Below the pieces are notes generated by a model, which was given only the letters and a program-made list of their open reading frames with translations, searched no databases and was not told the DNA's origin. Of a stretch of DNA of 64,000 nt, positions 1 to 10,988 are shown piece after piece. The stretch is from Chelativorans salis (lineage in GTDB: Bacteria; Pseudomonadota; Alphaproteobacteria; Rhizobiales; Rhizobiaceae): the NCBI RefSeq assembly GCF_025336525.1, contig NZ_JAOCZP010000001.1, positions 124,001 through 188,000 of the forward strand, given 5' to 3'. The position numbers were made by a program, and so were the translations under genes. Within the stretch, counting starts at the first letter, position 1. Each line of letters begins with the position of its first letter.

Positions 1-1
1 G

Positions 2-163
2 GTGTTCCGCACCACCGTCGCAGACATGGCCGCCCCCTCCGGCCATTGGTGGTCGGCGCCGACGGCACTTGACGGCGAGGCCTTGCCGACGGTGATGAAA
101 AAAGCGATCGAAGCGGCTATACCCGGCGCCACCAAGGCAAAGCGAGGAATGGCAGGAAAATGA
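2..163 (+). CDS. mutY: A/G-specific adenine glycosylase MutY, C-terminal end (partial)
   Basis: Only the last 53 codons are present; the gene begins before the window. The peptide contains HWWSAPTALDGEALPTVMKK, which resembles the end of the NUDIX-like C-terminal domain of MutY, where a closing LPTVMKK(A/V) helix is typical. MutY removes adenine mispaired with 8-oxoguanine. The stop overlaps the start of the downstream HAD gene in an ATGA arrangement, so the two are probably translationally coupled. The call rests on a short stretch, but the motif is distinctive. Confidence 0.75.
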   Translation: MFRTTVADMAAPSGHWWSAPTALDGEALPTVMKKAIEAAIPGATKAKRGMAGK

Positions 164-771
164 GCGAAGTCCGCCACATCGTGTTCGATATCGGCAAGGT
201 CCTCATCCACTACGACCCGGAAATCCCCTTCTCGCGCCTCATCCCGGATGAGGAAGAGCGGCGCTGGTTCTTCGCCAATGTCTGCACCAACGACTGGAAC
301 CTGGAGCAGGATCGCGGGCGCGGCTGGGAAGAAGCCGAAGCGGAGCTGATCGCCCTTCATCCTGACCGCGAAGAGCATATCCGCGCCTTCCGCCGCCACT
401 GGCACGAGATGGTCTCGCATGCCTACGAAAGCTCGGTGGCGATCCTCGAAGTCCTCATCGACGACGGCCACGACGTCACCATGCTCACCAACTTCGCCGC
501 CGACACCTTCGCCGAGGCGAAGGAGCGTTATACCTTCCTCAAGCGGCCGCGCGGGGTGACGGTGTCCGGCGAGATCAGGCTCGTAAAACCGGACCCCGCG
601 ATCTATGCGCACCACGCGGAGAGCTTCGGCCTGGAACCTTCGGCCACGCTCTTCATCGATGACAGCGAGAAGAATATCGCCGGCGCCAAGGCCGCTGGCT
701 GGCAGGCAGTGCAGTTCGTGGATGCCGAGACCCTGCGGGAAGACCTGCGGCGTGTTGGCTTAGCGGTGTAG
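160..771 (+). CDS. HAD-superfamily (subfamily IA, YihX-like) phosphatase
   Basis: A 203-residue protein with all HAD landmarks: motif I VFDIGKVL with nucleophile Asp10, motif II in MLTNF, motif III lysine in VKPDP, and motif IV FIDDSEKN near residue 166. As in YihX and epoxide-hydrolase N-domain phosphatases, the position two after the nucleophile is Gly rather than Asp. Such proteins dephosphorylate small metabolites; the substrate cannot be read from the sequence. The ATG sits inside the mutY stop (ATGA), arguing for co-expression with mutY. Confidence 0.85.
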   Translation: MSEVRHIVFDIGKVLIHYDPEIPFSRLIPDEEERRWFFANVCTNDWNLEQDRGRGWEEAEAELIALHPDREEHIRAFRRHWHEMVSHAYESSVAILEVLIDDGHDVTMLTNFAADTFAEAKERYTFLKRPRGVTVSGEIRLVKPDPAIYAHHAESFGLEPSATLFIDDSEKNIAGAKAAGWQAVQFVDAETLREDLRRVGLAV

Positions 772-782
772 AGGGAACCCGC

Positions 783-1679
783 CTACGCGTGCACCCGGCC
801 AAGAAACTCCCGGCACAATGCCACCACCTCGTCCAGATTGGTCTCCAGAAGCCAATGTCCGCCGTCGAGCAGATGTAGTTCCGTATCCGGCAAATCCCGG
901 AGGTAGGCGCGGGCGGAAGCCTCCGGCATATAGCCGTCCTGCGGGCCCCAGACGATCAGCGTCGGCGGCCGGTGGTCGCGCAGATAGTCCTGGTAGCGCG
1001 GGAACCAGACGAGGTTTCCGTTCAACCCCTCCATCAGCCGCACCGCCACCTCCCGCCGCTTCGGCGTCATCAGCGACCAGTGCAGCTTCCAGAGATCCGG
1101 CGGGATGCGCTCGGCAAGCTCCTCGCGCACGTCGTTCAAAAACTCCTCGCGAAACCCCTCCTCGCTCACCGCCGCCTCCAGCGTCTTGCGCGCCTGCGGC
1201 GTCGGATTGGCGAAATAGGCCCTGAGCCCATCGTATTTCGGCCCCAGCACATCTTCGTAGATATCGCCGTTCTGGATGATGAGGGCAGCGATGCGCTGCG
1301 GCTCTGCGATGGCGAGCCTGAGGCCGATCTGCGAGCCGTAGTCGTGGAGATAGAGCGCGAAACGGTCGATCCCCATGACATTAACGAAACGATTCAGGAA
1401 ACGCTCGTAACCATCGAAGCTGTAGTCGAAAGCCTCCGGCGTGTCGCTATAGCCATGCCCTGGGAAATCAGGCGCAATGAGCCGCCACCGGTCGGCCAGC
1501 GCCGGCATGAAGTTGCGATAGGCATGGGAGGATGAGGGGTAGCCATGCGGCAGGAGGATCGTCGGCGCATCCGCCGCCCCCGCCTCGCGGTAGAAAACAT
1601 CGATCCCGTCGATATCGATGGTGTGGTGCCTGACGGCGCGCGAGGCCGCGGCACCATGTTCCGCCTTTTCCTTCGTCAT
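783..1679 (-). CDS. Alpha/beta-fold hydrolase (epoxide hydrolase / haloalkane dehalogenase-like)
   Basis: About 298 residues. Features include the oxyanion-hole segment LPHGYPSSSHAYRNF, a nucleophile-elbow region LYLHDYGSQIG where the nucleophile appears to be Asp (HDYGS), a cap domain, and a C-terminal DGGHWLLE with the catalytic histidine. An Asp nucleophile fits the epoxide hydrolase/haloalkane dehalogenase branch. The frame is open upstream, but I chose the ATG at 1677-1679 because GAGG precedes it on the minus strand and longer versions would run into ccrM. It lies about 80 bp downstream of ccrM in the same direction; no functional link is evident. Confidence 0.8.
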   Translation of the reverse strand: MTKEKAEHGAAASRAVRHHTIDIDGIDVFYREAGAADAPTILLPHGYPSSSHAYRNFMPALADRWRLIAPDFPGHGYSDTPEAFDYSFDGYERFLNRFVNVMGIDRFALYLHDYGSQIGLRLAIAEPQRIAALIIQNGDIYEDVLGPKYDGLRAYFANPTPQARKTLEAAVSEEGFREEFLNDVREELAERIPPDLWKLHWSLMTPKRREVAVRLMEGLNGNLVWFPRYQDYLRDHRPPTLIVWGPQDGYMPEASARAYLRDLPDTELHLLDGGHWLLETNLDEVVALCREFLGRVHA

Positions 1680-1758
1680 CTCGTGCCTCGTCTCGGGGTG
1701 ATATCCCAAGAACGATACAGCCGCCCTCCCGTTCCATGTGTTGAACGCCATGCGGGCG

Positions 1759-3215
<1,457 letters not shown>

Positions 3216-3905
3216 ATGCCCGCTCCTGACCTCATCATCTTCGATTGCGACGGCGTGCTGGTGGATTCGGAGATCGTGGCGGCGCGCGTCGAGGCGGAGA
3301 TGCTGCGAGAGGCGGGTTATGAGATCTCCGCCGAGGAGATCGCCCAGCGTTATTCCGGCCTCACCTTCCGAGACATCCTGATGTCGATCGAAAAGGAGGC
3401 GGAGATGCTGTTTCAGGCCTCGCTCATCGACCATGCGGAAGCGCGCACGGACGAGCGCCTGCGCAGGGAGGTGAAGGCCATCAGCGGCGTCGCTCAAGCC
3501 GTGGCCGCGCTCACCGTGAAAAAGTGCATCTGCTCCAACTCCACCGGCGAGCGCATCGATGCGATGCTCAAGAAGACCGGGCTCAGTCCCCTCTTCCACG
3601 GCGTCATCTTCTCCTCGCTGGAGACACCGAGCAAGCGGCCGAAGCCGGCGCCGGACGTTTTCCTCTTTGCAGCGGAGAAGATGGAGGCGGATCCCTCCCA
3701 CACCTTCGTCATCGAGGATTCCGTCCACGGTATCGCCGGCGCGAGGGCAGCCGGCATGCGCGTCATAGGCTTCACCGGCGCCTCGCACAGCCATCCCAAC
3801 CATGCCGACATGCTGATGGAAGCCGGTGCGGAGACCACGATCAACCGCATGGCGGACCTGAACGGCGTCATCGCCGCGCTGTCGGAGTGGTCGGCGGACG
3901 TGTGA
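3216..3905 (+). CDS. HAD-IA family hydrolase (phosphoglycolate-phosphatase-like)
   Basis: The 229-residue protein begins with a textbook HAD motif I, IIFDCDGVLVDSE (Asp10 and Asp12), followed by a helical cap, motif II CSNSTGER, motif III RPKPAPDVF and motif IV VIEDSVHGI. The DSE after motif I and the KPAPD/EDS layout match the beta-phosphoglucomutase/phosphoglycolate phosphatase group. It is a cytosolic metabolite phosphatase of unknown substrate. It reads divergently from ccrM and converges with the lipoprotein gene at 3924. Confidence 0.85.
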   Translation: MPAPDLIIFDCDGVLVDSEIVAARVEAEMLREAGYEISAEEIAQRYSGLTFRDILMSIEKEAEMLFQASLIDHAEARTDERLRREVKAISGVAQAVAALTVKKCICSNSTGERIDAMLKKTGLSPLFHGVIFSSLETPSKRPKPAPDVFLFAAEKMEADPSHTFVIEDSVHGIAGARAAGMRVIGFTGASHSHPNHADMLMEAGAETTINRMADLNGVIAALSEWSADV

Positions 3906-3923
3906 GGTGGCCGGTTTCACCCC

Positions 3924-4487
3924 CTAATTATAAGGCCCCTCGTCATAGCCGACGATGAGTTGGACCCCACGAGCCACCTGGCCGGGAACGGCGACATTGG
4001 GATCGGTGAAAAGGAACTGGGTGGCGCCCGACGTGTCCTCGACCGAGACCGCGTGCCTGAAAAGCTGGGAATAGAGCACCTCGTCCCCGCGCAGGGCGGC
4101 AACGCGGATGGGCATGGTGATCGTGCCGGTCCGGCCTTTCGGCCCCGGGACCACCTTTCCGGCAACGGCCACCGTCATGGTCACCGAGCCCTCGCTATAC
4201 CGGCAGGTGCGGGTGACGTCGGCGATCGAGGCCTGGTAGATGATGCTGTCGGGATTGCCTTCCGCCCCCCGCTCATAGGTCCTGAAAGAGGCCGTGCCGT
4301 CGCGCAGGGTGACGGGTGGGCAATAGGCCCTAAGCTCGCTTGCGCGGATCGGTTCGCTCTGCGCGGCACCCCCGGCGCCGAGACCATCGGCCTCCGGTGT
4401 CGCCCCTTGCTGGCAGCTTGCGAGAAAAACCGAACCGAGGAGGATGAAAGCTGCAGCACTATGTCTTATGAACAATGGTCGCCCCAT
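3924..4487 (-). CDS. Putative lipoprotein of unknown function
   Basis: The 187-residue product has a basic N-terminus, a hydrophobic stretch and a clear lipobox LASC with Cys25, so it is probably processed by signal peptidase II and anchored in an envelope membrane. The rest is mostly beta-strand-like and contains two further cysteines (AYCPP and RTCRY) that could form a disulfide. No catalytic motif is visible. It is convergent with the HAD gene and divergent from thrC. I recognise no named family. Confidence 0.75.
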   Translation of the reverse strand: MGRPLFIRHSAAAFILLGSVFLASCQQGATPEADGLGAGGAAQSEPIRASELRAYCPPVTLRDGTASFRTYERGAEGNPDSIIYQASIADVTRTCRYSEGSVTMTVAVAGKVVPGPKGRTGTITMPIRVAALRGDEVLYSQLFRHAVSVEDTSGATQFLFTDPNVAVPGQVARGVQLIVGYDEGPYN

Positions 4488-4609
4488 GAACTCACACTTT
4501 CCTATGACAAGGTCGCTGTTCTATACCAACCGCGCGAGAGAATATCGACCAGCAGTTTGGTGCATTTCTCCCCAACCTTTGTGGCGGCTTATAGACCGGA
4601 GCAATACAG

Positions 4610-6007
4610 ATGAATTATGTGAGTACGCGCGGCGAGGCGCCGGTGCTGGGCTTCTCGGACGCGCTGCTTCAGGGCCTCGCCAGCGACGGCGGTCTCTACC
4701 TGCCGCGCGAGTGGCCGCGTCTTTCTCCTGAAGATATCCGCTCGCTGCGTGGCCTGCCCTACTCCGAGGCTGCCTTCGTTCTGATAAAGCCGTTCGTCAA
4801 CGGCGAAATCGCCGATGCGGCGCTGAAGCGCATCATCGAGGAGAGCTACGCGACCTTCCGCCACGAGGCGGTCTGCCCGCTGGTGCAGACGGGGCCGGCG
4901 GAATTCGTGCTGGAGCTCTTCCACGGCCCGACGCTGGCCTTCAAGGACGTGGCGATGCAGCTTCTGGCGCGGCTGATGGACCATGTGCTGGCGGAACGTG
5001 GCGAGCGTGTCACCATCGCCGGCGCCACCTCGGGCGACACCGGCGGGGCGGCGATCGAAGCCTTTGCCGGGGCCGAGCGCGCCGACGTCTTCATCCTGTT
5101 CCCGCACGGCAGGGTCTCGCCCGTGCAGCAGCGGCAGATGACCACCTCGGGGGCGGCGAACGTCGAGGCGGTCGCCATCGAAGGCAATTTCGACGACTGC
5201 CAGGCCCTCGTCAAAGCCATGTTCAACGACCACGCCTTCCGCGACCGTGTGTCGCTGTCGGGCGTCAATTCCATCAACTGGGCCCGCATCATGGCCCAGA
5301 TCGTCTACTACTTCACCGCCGCCGTATCGCTGGGTGCGCCAGATCGGCCAGTTTCCTTCACAGTGCCGACGGGGAATTTCGGCGACATTCTCGCAGGTTA
5401 CGCGGCCAAGCTCATGGGCCTGCCCACCGGTCGGCTTATCATCGCCACCAACGAGAACGACATACTGGCACGTGCATTGGCGGGCGGCGATTACGCCACA
5501 CGCTCTGTCATCCCGACGACATCGCCGTCGATGGACATCCAGATATCGTCCAATTTTGAGCGGCTTCTGTTCGAGGCCTCGGGCAGGAACGCGGCAGAGG
5601 TGCGGGGCTATATGGAAAGCCTCCGGCAGTCCGGAAGCTTCCTCATCAACGGAGGCACGTTGTCGCGCATCTGCTCCGAGTTCGCCGCCGGCCGTGCAAG
5701 CGTGGACGAGACGGCGGCGACCATCCGCGCTACACTTGAGCAGAGCGGCTATCTCGCTGATCCGCATACGGCGACGGCGCTCAAGGTGGCGCGGACCCAT
5801 GCCCTTCCCGGCGAGACGGTGGTGGTCCTTTCCACCGCCCATCCGGCCAAATTTCCCGAGGCCGTCAATGAGGCATGCGGCGTCACTCCCTCTTTGCCCG
5901 CATGGCTGAAAGGGCTTATGGAGAAAGAAGAGGTCTACACGGTCCTTCCATCGGACCTGAAAATGGTGGAAGATCATATAAACCGTCACACAAGGGCGGA
6001 AGGTTAG
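4610..6007 (+). CDS. thrC: Threonine synthase
   Basis: The 465-residue enzyme converts O-phosphohomoserine to threonine with pyridoxal phosphate. It starts with a family-type N-terminus (MNYVSTRGEAP, then LASDGGLYLP) and carries the PLP-lysine segment GPTLAFKDVAMQ near residue 110, the phosphate-binding ATSGDTGGAA, and the NSINWARIMAQ and VPTGNFGDILAGY blocks characteristic of the longer class of threonine synthases. The homoserine kinase of the same pathway lies 11 kb away at 16.9 kb. It probably heads an operon with the M16 peptidase, which starts 14 bp downstream. Confidence 0.97.
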   Translation: MNYVSTRGEAPVLGFSDALLQGLASDGGLYLPREWPRLSPEDIRSLRGLPYSEAAFVLIKPFVNGEIADAALKRIIEESYATFRHEAVCPLVQTGPAEFVLELFHGPTLAFKDVAMQLLARLMDHVLAERGERVTIAGATSGDTGGAAIEAFAGAERADVFILFPHGRVSPVQQRQMTTSGAANVEAVAIEGNFDDCQALVKAMFNDHAFRDRVSLSGVNSINWARIMAQIVYYFTAAVSLGAPDRPVSFTVPTGNFGDILAGYAAKLMGLPTGRLIIATNENDILARALAGGDYATRSVIPTTSPSMDIQISSNFERLLFEASGRNAAEVRGYMESLRQSGSFLINGGTLSRICSEFAAGRASVDETAATIRATLEQSGYLADPHTATALKVARTHALPGETVVVLSTAHPAKFPEAVNEACGVTPSLPAWLKGLMEKEEVYTVLPSDLKMVEDHINRHTRAEG

Positions 6008-6021
6008 GGAGTGAGTTCCAT

Positions 6022-7314
6022 ATGAATGTAGAGGTAAGCCGTCTGTCGAACGGCTTGACGGTGGCGACCGAGACCCTTCCGCATCTTGAATCGGTTGCGC
6101 TGGGCGTGTGGGTGAAATCCGGTTCGCGCAACGAAAGCGAGAACGAACACGGCATAGCCCACCTGCTCGAGCACATGGCCTTCAAAGGCACCGGCAAGCG
6201 CAGCGCCCTGCAGATCGCCACGGATATCGAGGACGTCGGCGGTGAGATCAACGCCGCGACAAGCGTGGAGACCACTGCCTTCTATGCCCGCGTGCTCAAC
6301 GACGACCTGCCGCTGGCCATCGACATCCTCGCTGACATCCTGACGGACTCCAAGTTCGACCCGGCGGAACTGGAGCGCGAGCAGCACGTGATCCTGCAGG
6401 AGATCGGTGCCGCCCACGACACGCCCGACGATGCCGTTTTCGACCGCTTTACCGAGACCGCCTTCCGCCACCAGGCGGTTGGCCGCTCTATCCTCGGCAC
6501 GCCGGACACGGTGGAATCCTTCACCTCTCCGCAGCTGCACGGTTTTCTGGAGCGCCAGTACGGGGCGGAGCGCATGGTGGTGGTGGCCGCCGGCGGTGTA
6601 AAGCACGACGACTTCGTGCGCCAGGTGGAAGAGCGGCTGGGTGCCTACCGCGAGAAGACCGAAGCCGTGGCCCCGCAATACGCCCACTATGTCGGCGGCG
6701 ACTATCGCGAGCACCGCGAGTTGATGGATGCGCAGATCATCCTCGGCTTCGAGGGCCGCGCATATCACGTGCGCGACTTCTACGCCTCGCAGGTGCTTTC
6801 CATGATCCTCGGCGGCGGCATGTCCTCACGGCTGTTCCAGGAGGTTCGGGAGCAGCGGGGGCTGTGCTACTCCGTCTACGCCTTCCACTGGGGCTTCTCC
6901 GACACCGGCATCTTCGGCGTGCACGCAGCGACCGGGCGCAGCGACATCGAGGAACTTATTCCGGTGATCCTGGGCGAACTGCAGAAGGCGGGCGAACGCA
7001 TCGATCAGGCAGAGCTCGACCGGGCGCGGGCGCAGTACCGTGCCGGCCTGATGATGTCGCGCGAAAGTCCCGCCAGCCGCGCCTCGCAGATCGCGCGGCA
7101 GCTTCTGCTCTATGGCCGGCCGATCAGCATGGAGGAGTTGATGGACCGCCTCTCCGGCCTCACCGTCGAGCGCCTGGCCGACCTTTCGGCGCGTCTGTTC
7201 TCCTCCAAGCCGACTGTCACGGCCATCGGTCCTGTCGGCGCACTGGCGCCGTTCGGATCGATCCAAGATACGCTCAACGCGCCGCGTCCGATGCTGCGGA
7301 AGCTGGCTGTCTAA
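6022..7314 (+). CDS. M16 family zinc peptidase (processing-peptidase-like)
   Basis: A 430-residue pitrilysin-family metallopeptidase. The inverted zinc motif HLLEH lies at residues 47-51 and a second zinc glutamate is likely in the following LEREQHVILQEI region. The Gly-rich ILGGGMSSRLFQEVREQRGL block is the substrate-binding motif of mitochondrial processing peptidase beta and its bacterial relatives. There is no obvious signal peptide, so it is probably cytosolic. Start chosen at the ATG just after thrC; in alphaproteobacteria this gene commonly follows thrC. Confidence 0.92.
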   Translation: MNVEVSRLSNGLTVATETLPHLESVALGVWVKSGSRNESENEHGIAHLLEHMAFKGTGKRSALQIATDIEDVGGEINAATSVETTAFYARVLNDDLPLAIDILADILTDSKFDPAELEREQHVILQEIGAAHDTPDDAVFDRFTETAFRHQAVGRSILGTPDTVESFTSPQLHGFLERQYGAERMVVVAAGGVKHDDFVRQVEERLGAYREKTEAVAPQYAHYVGGDYREHRELMDAQIILGFEGRAYHVRDFYASQVLSMILGGGMSSRLFQEVREQRGLCYSVYAFHWGFSDTGIFGVHAATGRSDIEELIPVILGELQKAGERIDQAELDRARAQYRAGLMMSRESPASRASQIARQLLLYGRPISMEELMDRLSGLTVERLADLSARLFSSKPTVTAIGPVGALAPFGSIQDTLNAPRPMLRKLAV

Positions 7315-7328
7315 GCGCTTGAAGGGCC

Positions 7329-7925
7329 ATGTTCCAGACGCCCTTCTTCCGCCGCGACCTTCCGGCGCTCGAGGGCGAGAACGTGCGTCTACGCATGCCC
7401 GTCTCGCAAGACTACGCCGAATGGGCGGCGCTGCGCGAGGAAAGCCGCGCTTTTCTGGAGCCCTGGGAGCCGCAATGGGCGCTTGACGAACTGTCGCGTC
7501 GTGCCTTCCGCCAGCGGCTGAGGCGCTATCACGACGAATACGACCAAGGCACCGGTATCTCCTTCTTTCTCTTCGAGCGTGCCGGTGGCCGCCTAGCGGG
7601 CGGCATCTCGCTTAGCAACATCCGCCGCGGCGTCGCCCAGTCGGCGCATGTCGGCTACTGGATGGGCGAGCGCTTCGCCGGCCGCGGCATGATGCTCGAG
7701 GCGCTTAACCTGGTAATCCCCTTCACATTCGGGACACTGAGCTTGCACCGCCTGGAGGCCGCCTGTATTCCCAAAAACACGCGTTCCATACGGTTACTTG
7801 AAAAAGCCGGATTTCAGCGCGAAGGGCTTCTCAGATCCTACCTGCGGATCAACGGTACCTGGCAGGACCATTATCTCTATGCCCTCATCGCGGGCGAACA
7901 TCGGGGCAAATCGAGGCGAGGCTGA
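7329..7925 (+). CDS. GNAT N-acetyltransferase (RimJ/RimL-like)
   Basis: The 198-residue protein has the GNAT fold signature: an N-terminal substrate region (VRLRMPVSQDYAEWAALR), the acetyl-CoA pyrophosphate loop around MGERFAGRGMMLEAL, and the closing strand-helix RLEAACIPKNTRSIRLLEKAGF typical of RimJ/RimL ribosomal-protein N-terminal acetyltransferases. The target is not identifiable. It sits 14 bp after the M16 peptidase and 3 bp before the GGDEF/EAL gene, consistent with one transcript. Confidence 0.88.
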   Translation: MFQTPFFRRDLPALEGENVRLRMPVSQDYAEWAALREESRAFLEPWEPQWALDELSRRAFRQRLRRYHDEYDQGTGISFFLFERAGGRLAGGISLSNIRRGVAQSAHVGYWMGERFAGRGMMLEALNLVIPFTFGTLSLHRLEAACIPKNTRSIRLLEKAGFQREGLLRSYLRINGTWQDHYLYALIAGEHRGKSRRG

Positions 7926-7928
7926 TAC

Positions 7929-10820
7929 TTGTTGCGTTCCTTACCAGCCGCAAAACATGTCGTTGCCCTTCTTGCGGCGCTGTTCCTTGCCTTGGCCACC
8001 GCACCGGCTTCGGCCATCGAGCCGATCAAGATCTCGCCCGATGACGTGGCGCTCGATTTATCGCGTGCCGTCGAGATCTACCGCGACCAGGGTGAGAACT
8101 TCCAGGTCTCCACCGCGCCGGGGGCCGACGGCATCGTGCGGCGCATCGAGGTGGAGGCGCAGGACGAGCGCTCGACCGGCGACTGGGCCGTCTTCGCGCT
8201 CGCCAACACCACCGACGAGCAGCTCGACCGGTTGATCGTGGCACCGCATTTCCGCCTCGTCGATTCGGGCCTCATCTGGCCCGACCTCGGCTCTCGGCGC
8301 ATCGCGGCGATCACCCCCAGCGAGGGCTTCGCGCTCGACCGGCAGGACAGCGGCGATGCCGACGAGTTCCTGGTTACGCTCAACCCCGGCACCGTCGTCA
8401 CCTTCGTCGCCGAACTGTCCTCGCGCAACCTGCCGCAGGTCTATCTGTGGGACCCGGCCGCCTATAAGGAGACGGTCAACTCCTACACCCTCTTCCGCGG
8501 CATCGTCATCGGCATCGCCGGCCTCCTGGCGCTGTTCCTGACCATCCTGTTCGTCGTCAAGGGCACCTCCATGTTTCCGGCCACGGCAGCGCTGGCATGG
8601 GCGACGCTCGCCTATATCTCCATCGATTTCGGCTTTCTGACGCGCCTCGTCGATATCTCGCCCGGCAGCGAGCAGCTGTGGCGCGCCGGCAGTGAGATCG
8701 CCCTTGCCGCCACGCTCGTCGTCTTCCTGTTCGCCTATCTCAACCTCAACCGCTGGCACGAGCGTTTCAGCTACGGCATGCTGGCCTGGATCCTGGGCCT
8801 CGTCATCATCGCCGGTGTCGCCTGGATCGACCCGGCCATGGCCGCCGGCATCGCCCGCATCTCCTTTGCCGCGACCGCTGTCGTTGGGCTCGGCCTCATC
8901 GTCTATCTCGGGTTCCAGGGCTACGACCGCGCCATCATGCTGGTGCCGAGCTGGCTGATGGTACTGGTGTGGCTCGCCGGGGCCTGGATGGCGGTGACGG
9001 GCAAGCTCGACAACGACATCGCCCAGCCGGCGATCGGCGGCGGGCTCATCCTCATCGTGCTCCTGATCGGCTTTACCGTGATGCAGCACGCCTTTGCCGG
9101 CGGCGCCCTGTTCCAGGGCCTGTTCTCCGACATGGAGCGTCAGGCGCTCGCCATCACCGGCTCCGGCGACATCGTCTGGGACTGGGACGTCCTGCGCGAC
9201 CGCGTGGTGACCAAGCCCGACATCAGCCGCCAGCTCGGCCTGCCTGAGGCGAGCCTCAACGGCCCGGCGCGCAGCTGGCTGCCGCTTCTCCATGCGGACG
9301 ACCGCGACACCTTCCGCACGACGATGGATGTGGTGCTCGAAAACCGTCGCGGCCGCATCGCCCAGAGCTTCCGTCTGCGCGGAGCGGACGGGCACTATCA
9401 CTGGTTCACCCTGCGCGCACGGCCCGTCATCGGCTCGGACGGCGAGGTCATCCGCTGCGTCGGCACCATGGTCGACGTGACGGAGCAGAAGAAGGCCGAG
9501 GAGCGGCTCCTGCACGACGCCGTGCACGACAACCTGACCGGCCTGCCCAACCGCGAGCTCTTCCTCAACCGGCTGGACGCGACCATCGCCATGGCCGGCG
9601 CCGAGCACAACATCCGCCCGACCGTCTTCGTCATCGACATCGACCGCTTCAAGCAGGTCAACGACGAGCTCGGCATCTCCGCCGGCGACACCATCCTCCT
9701 GACCATCGCCCGGCGCCTGCACCGGCTCCTGAAGCCGGGCGACGCGCTCTCGAGGGTCGCCGGCGACCAGTTCGCCATGATGCTCCTGTCCGAGCAGGAG
9801 CCGGCGCGCATCGCCTCGGTCGCCGATGCGGTGCGCCAGGCGATCCGCGCCCCCGTCACCTTCGCCCGGCGCGAGATCGTGCTCACCCCCTCCATCGGCC
9901 TCGTCTCCTGGACCTCGGCGCAAAACGCGGCGGAGGAGATGCTGAAGGACGCGGAACTCGCCATGTACCAGGCCAAGCGCTTCGGCGGCGACCGCATCGA
10001 ACCGTTCCGCCCCGCCTTCCGCTCCATCGGCACAGACCGGCTGCAGATGGAATCGGACCTGCGCCGCGCCGTCGAACGCAAGGAACTGAGCCTCGTCTAC
10101 CAGCCCATCGTACGGCTGGAGGACGGCAGCATCGCCGGCTTCGAGGCGCTTCTGCGCTGGGAGCACCCTCGCCGCGGCGCCATCCCCCCGGCCGACTTCA
10201 TCCCCATCGCCGAAAGCTCAGAGCTCATCGTGCCGCTCGGCCTGTTCGCCATGCAACAAGCGGCCGAGGATCTCTACGCTTGGCAGAAGCAGCTCGGCGA
10301 TCTGCCGCTGTTCATGTCCGTCAACCTGTCGAGCCGCCAGCTCATCCGCCGCGACCTAGTCGGCGACGTGCGCTCCGTCATCGCCCGTTCAAACATCAAG
10401 CCGCGCTGCTTTCGCCTGGAGCTGACGGAATCGCTCGTCATGGACAATCCCGAGCAGTCCGCCCACGTTCTCGGCAAACTGAAGAAACTCGGCATTGGTC
10501 TGTCGCTCGACGACTTCGGCACTGGCTACTCCTCCCTCGCCTACCTCACGCGCTTCCCCTTCGACACGATCAAGATCGACAAGAGCTTCGTCGATGATAC
10601 GAGCTCCAAGGGCAACGTTCTCCTCAAATCCATGGTCACCATGGCGCACGAGCTCGGCCTCTCCGTCGTCGCCGAGGGCGTTTCGGAAAAGCGCGACCTG
10701 AAGGCGCTGCGCCAGGTCGGCTGCGAATACGCCCAAAGCTTCCACTTCGGCGCCCCCGCGGACGCGGAGACGAGCCTCAGACTGTTGACGGAACAGTATC
10801 CGGGGCCGGTGGCGAGCTGA
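7929..10820 (+). CDS. Membrane GGDEF/EAL c-di-GMP protein with degenerate cyclase site
   Basis: A 963-residue membrane protein. It has a signal peptide (cleavage near ASA-IEP, residue 30), a periplasmic domain to about residue 185, several membrane helices (about 190-400, 7TMR-DISM-like), a PAS domain (about 409-520), a GGDEF domain (about 530-690) and an EAL domain (about 700-955). The cyclase signature reads AGDQF (residues 611-615), so synthesis is doubtful. The phosphodiesterase motifs FEALLRWEHP (about 738) and DDFGTGYSS (861-869) are intact. The most likely role is c-di-GMP breakdown controlled by an envelope signal. The start is TTG at 7929 (or the adjacent TTG at 7932); no ATG precedes the signal peptide. 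Confidence 0.92.
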   Translation: MLRSLPAAKHVVALLAALFLALATAPASAIEPIKISPDDVALDLSRAVEIYRDQGENFQVSTAPGADGIVRRIEVEAQDERSTGDWAVFALANTTDEQLDRLIVAPHFRLVDSGLIWPDLGSRRIAAITPSEGFALDRQDSGDADEFLVTLNPGTVVTFVAELSSRNLPQVYLWDPAAYKETVNSYTLFRGIVIGIAGLLALFLTILFVVKGTSMFPATAALAWATLAYISIDFGFLTRLVDISPGSEQLWRAGSEIALAATLVVFLFAYLNLNRWHERFSYGMLAWILGLVIIAGVAWIDPAMAAGIARISFAATAVVGLGLIVYLGFQGYDRAIMLVPSWLMVLVWLAGAWMAVTGKLDNDIAQPAIGGGLILIVLLIGFTVMQHAFAGGALFQGLFSDMERQALAITGSGDIVWDWDVLRDRVVTKPDISRQLGLPEASLNGPARSWLPLLHADDRDTFRTTMDVVLENRRGRIAQSFRLRGADGHYHWFTLRARPVIGSDGEVIRCVGTMVDVTEQKKAEERLLHDAVHDNLTGLPNRELFLNRLDATIAMAGAEHNIRPTVFVIDIDRFKQVNDELGISAGDTILLTIARRLHRLLKPGDALSRVAGDQFAMMLLSEQEPARIASVADAVRQAIRAPVTFARREIVLTPSIGLVSWTSAQNAAEEMLKDAELAMYQAKRFGGDRIEPFRPAFRSIGTDRLQMESDLRRAVERKELSLVYQPIVRLEDGSIAGFEALLRWEHPRRGAIPPADFIPIAESSELIVPLGLFAMQQAAEDLYAWQKQLGDLPLFMSVNLSSRQLIRRDLVGDVRSVIARSNIKPRCFRLELTESLVMDNPEQSAHVLGKLKKLGIGLSLDDFGTGYSSLAYLTRFPFDTIKIDKSFVDDTSSKGNVLLKSMVTMAHELGLSVVAEGVSEKRDLKALRQVGCEYAQSFHFGAPADAETSLRLLTEQYPGPVAS

Positions 10821-10988
10821 GGTGGCTGGTGGGTAAGCCGGGATTGCCGGTTTCGACCCGAAGCAGTCGGCGGCGGCAAACGCGGGGAAGGACGCGATTG
10901 GGCCCAGGTCGGCCCTTCCAGCCATAATTCAGCAGCGGCAACTTTGGCCGCACATACCTACCGGGTACAGTCTGGTCGCCATTACATA

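Noticed and set aside
4589-5989. A 466-codon minus-strand frame opposite thrC
   Set aside because: Shadow of threonine synthase in GC-rich sequence, no motif.
8058-10166. A 702-codon open frame on the minus strand opposite the GGDEF/EAL gene
   Set aside because: It mirrors a strong coding gene in GC-rich DNA, has a low-complexity His/Asp/Gly/Val composition and no domain.
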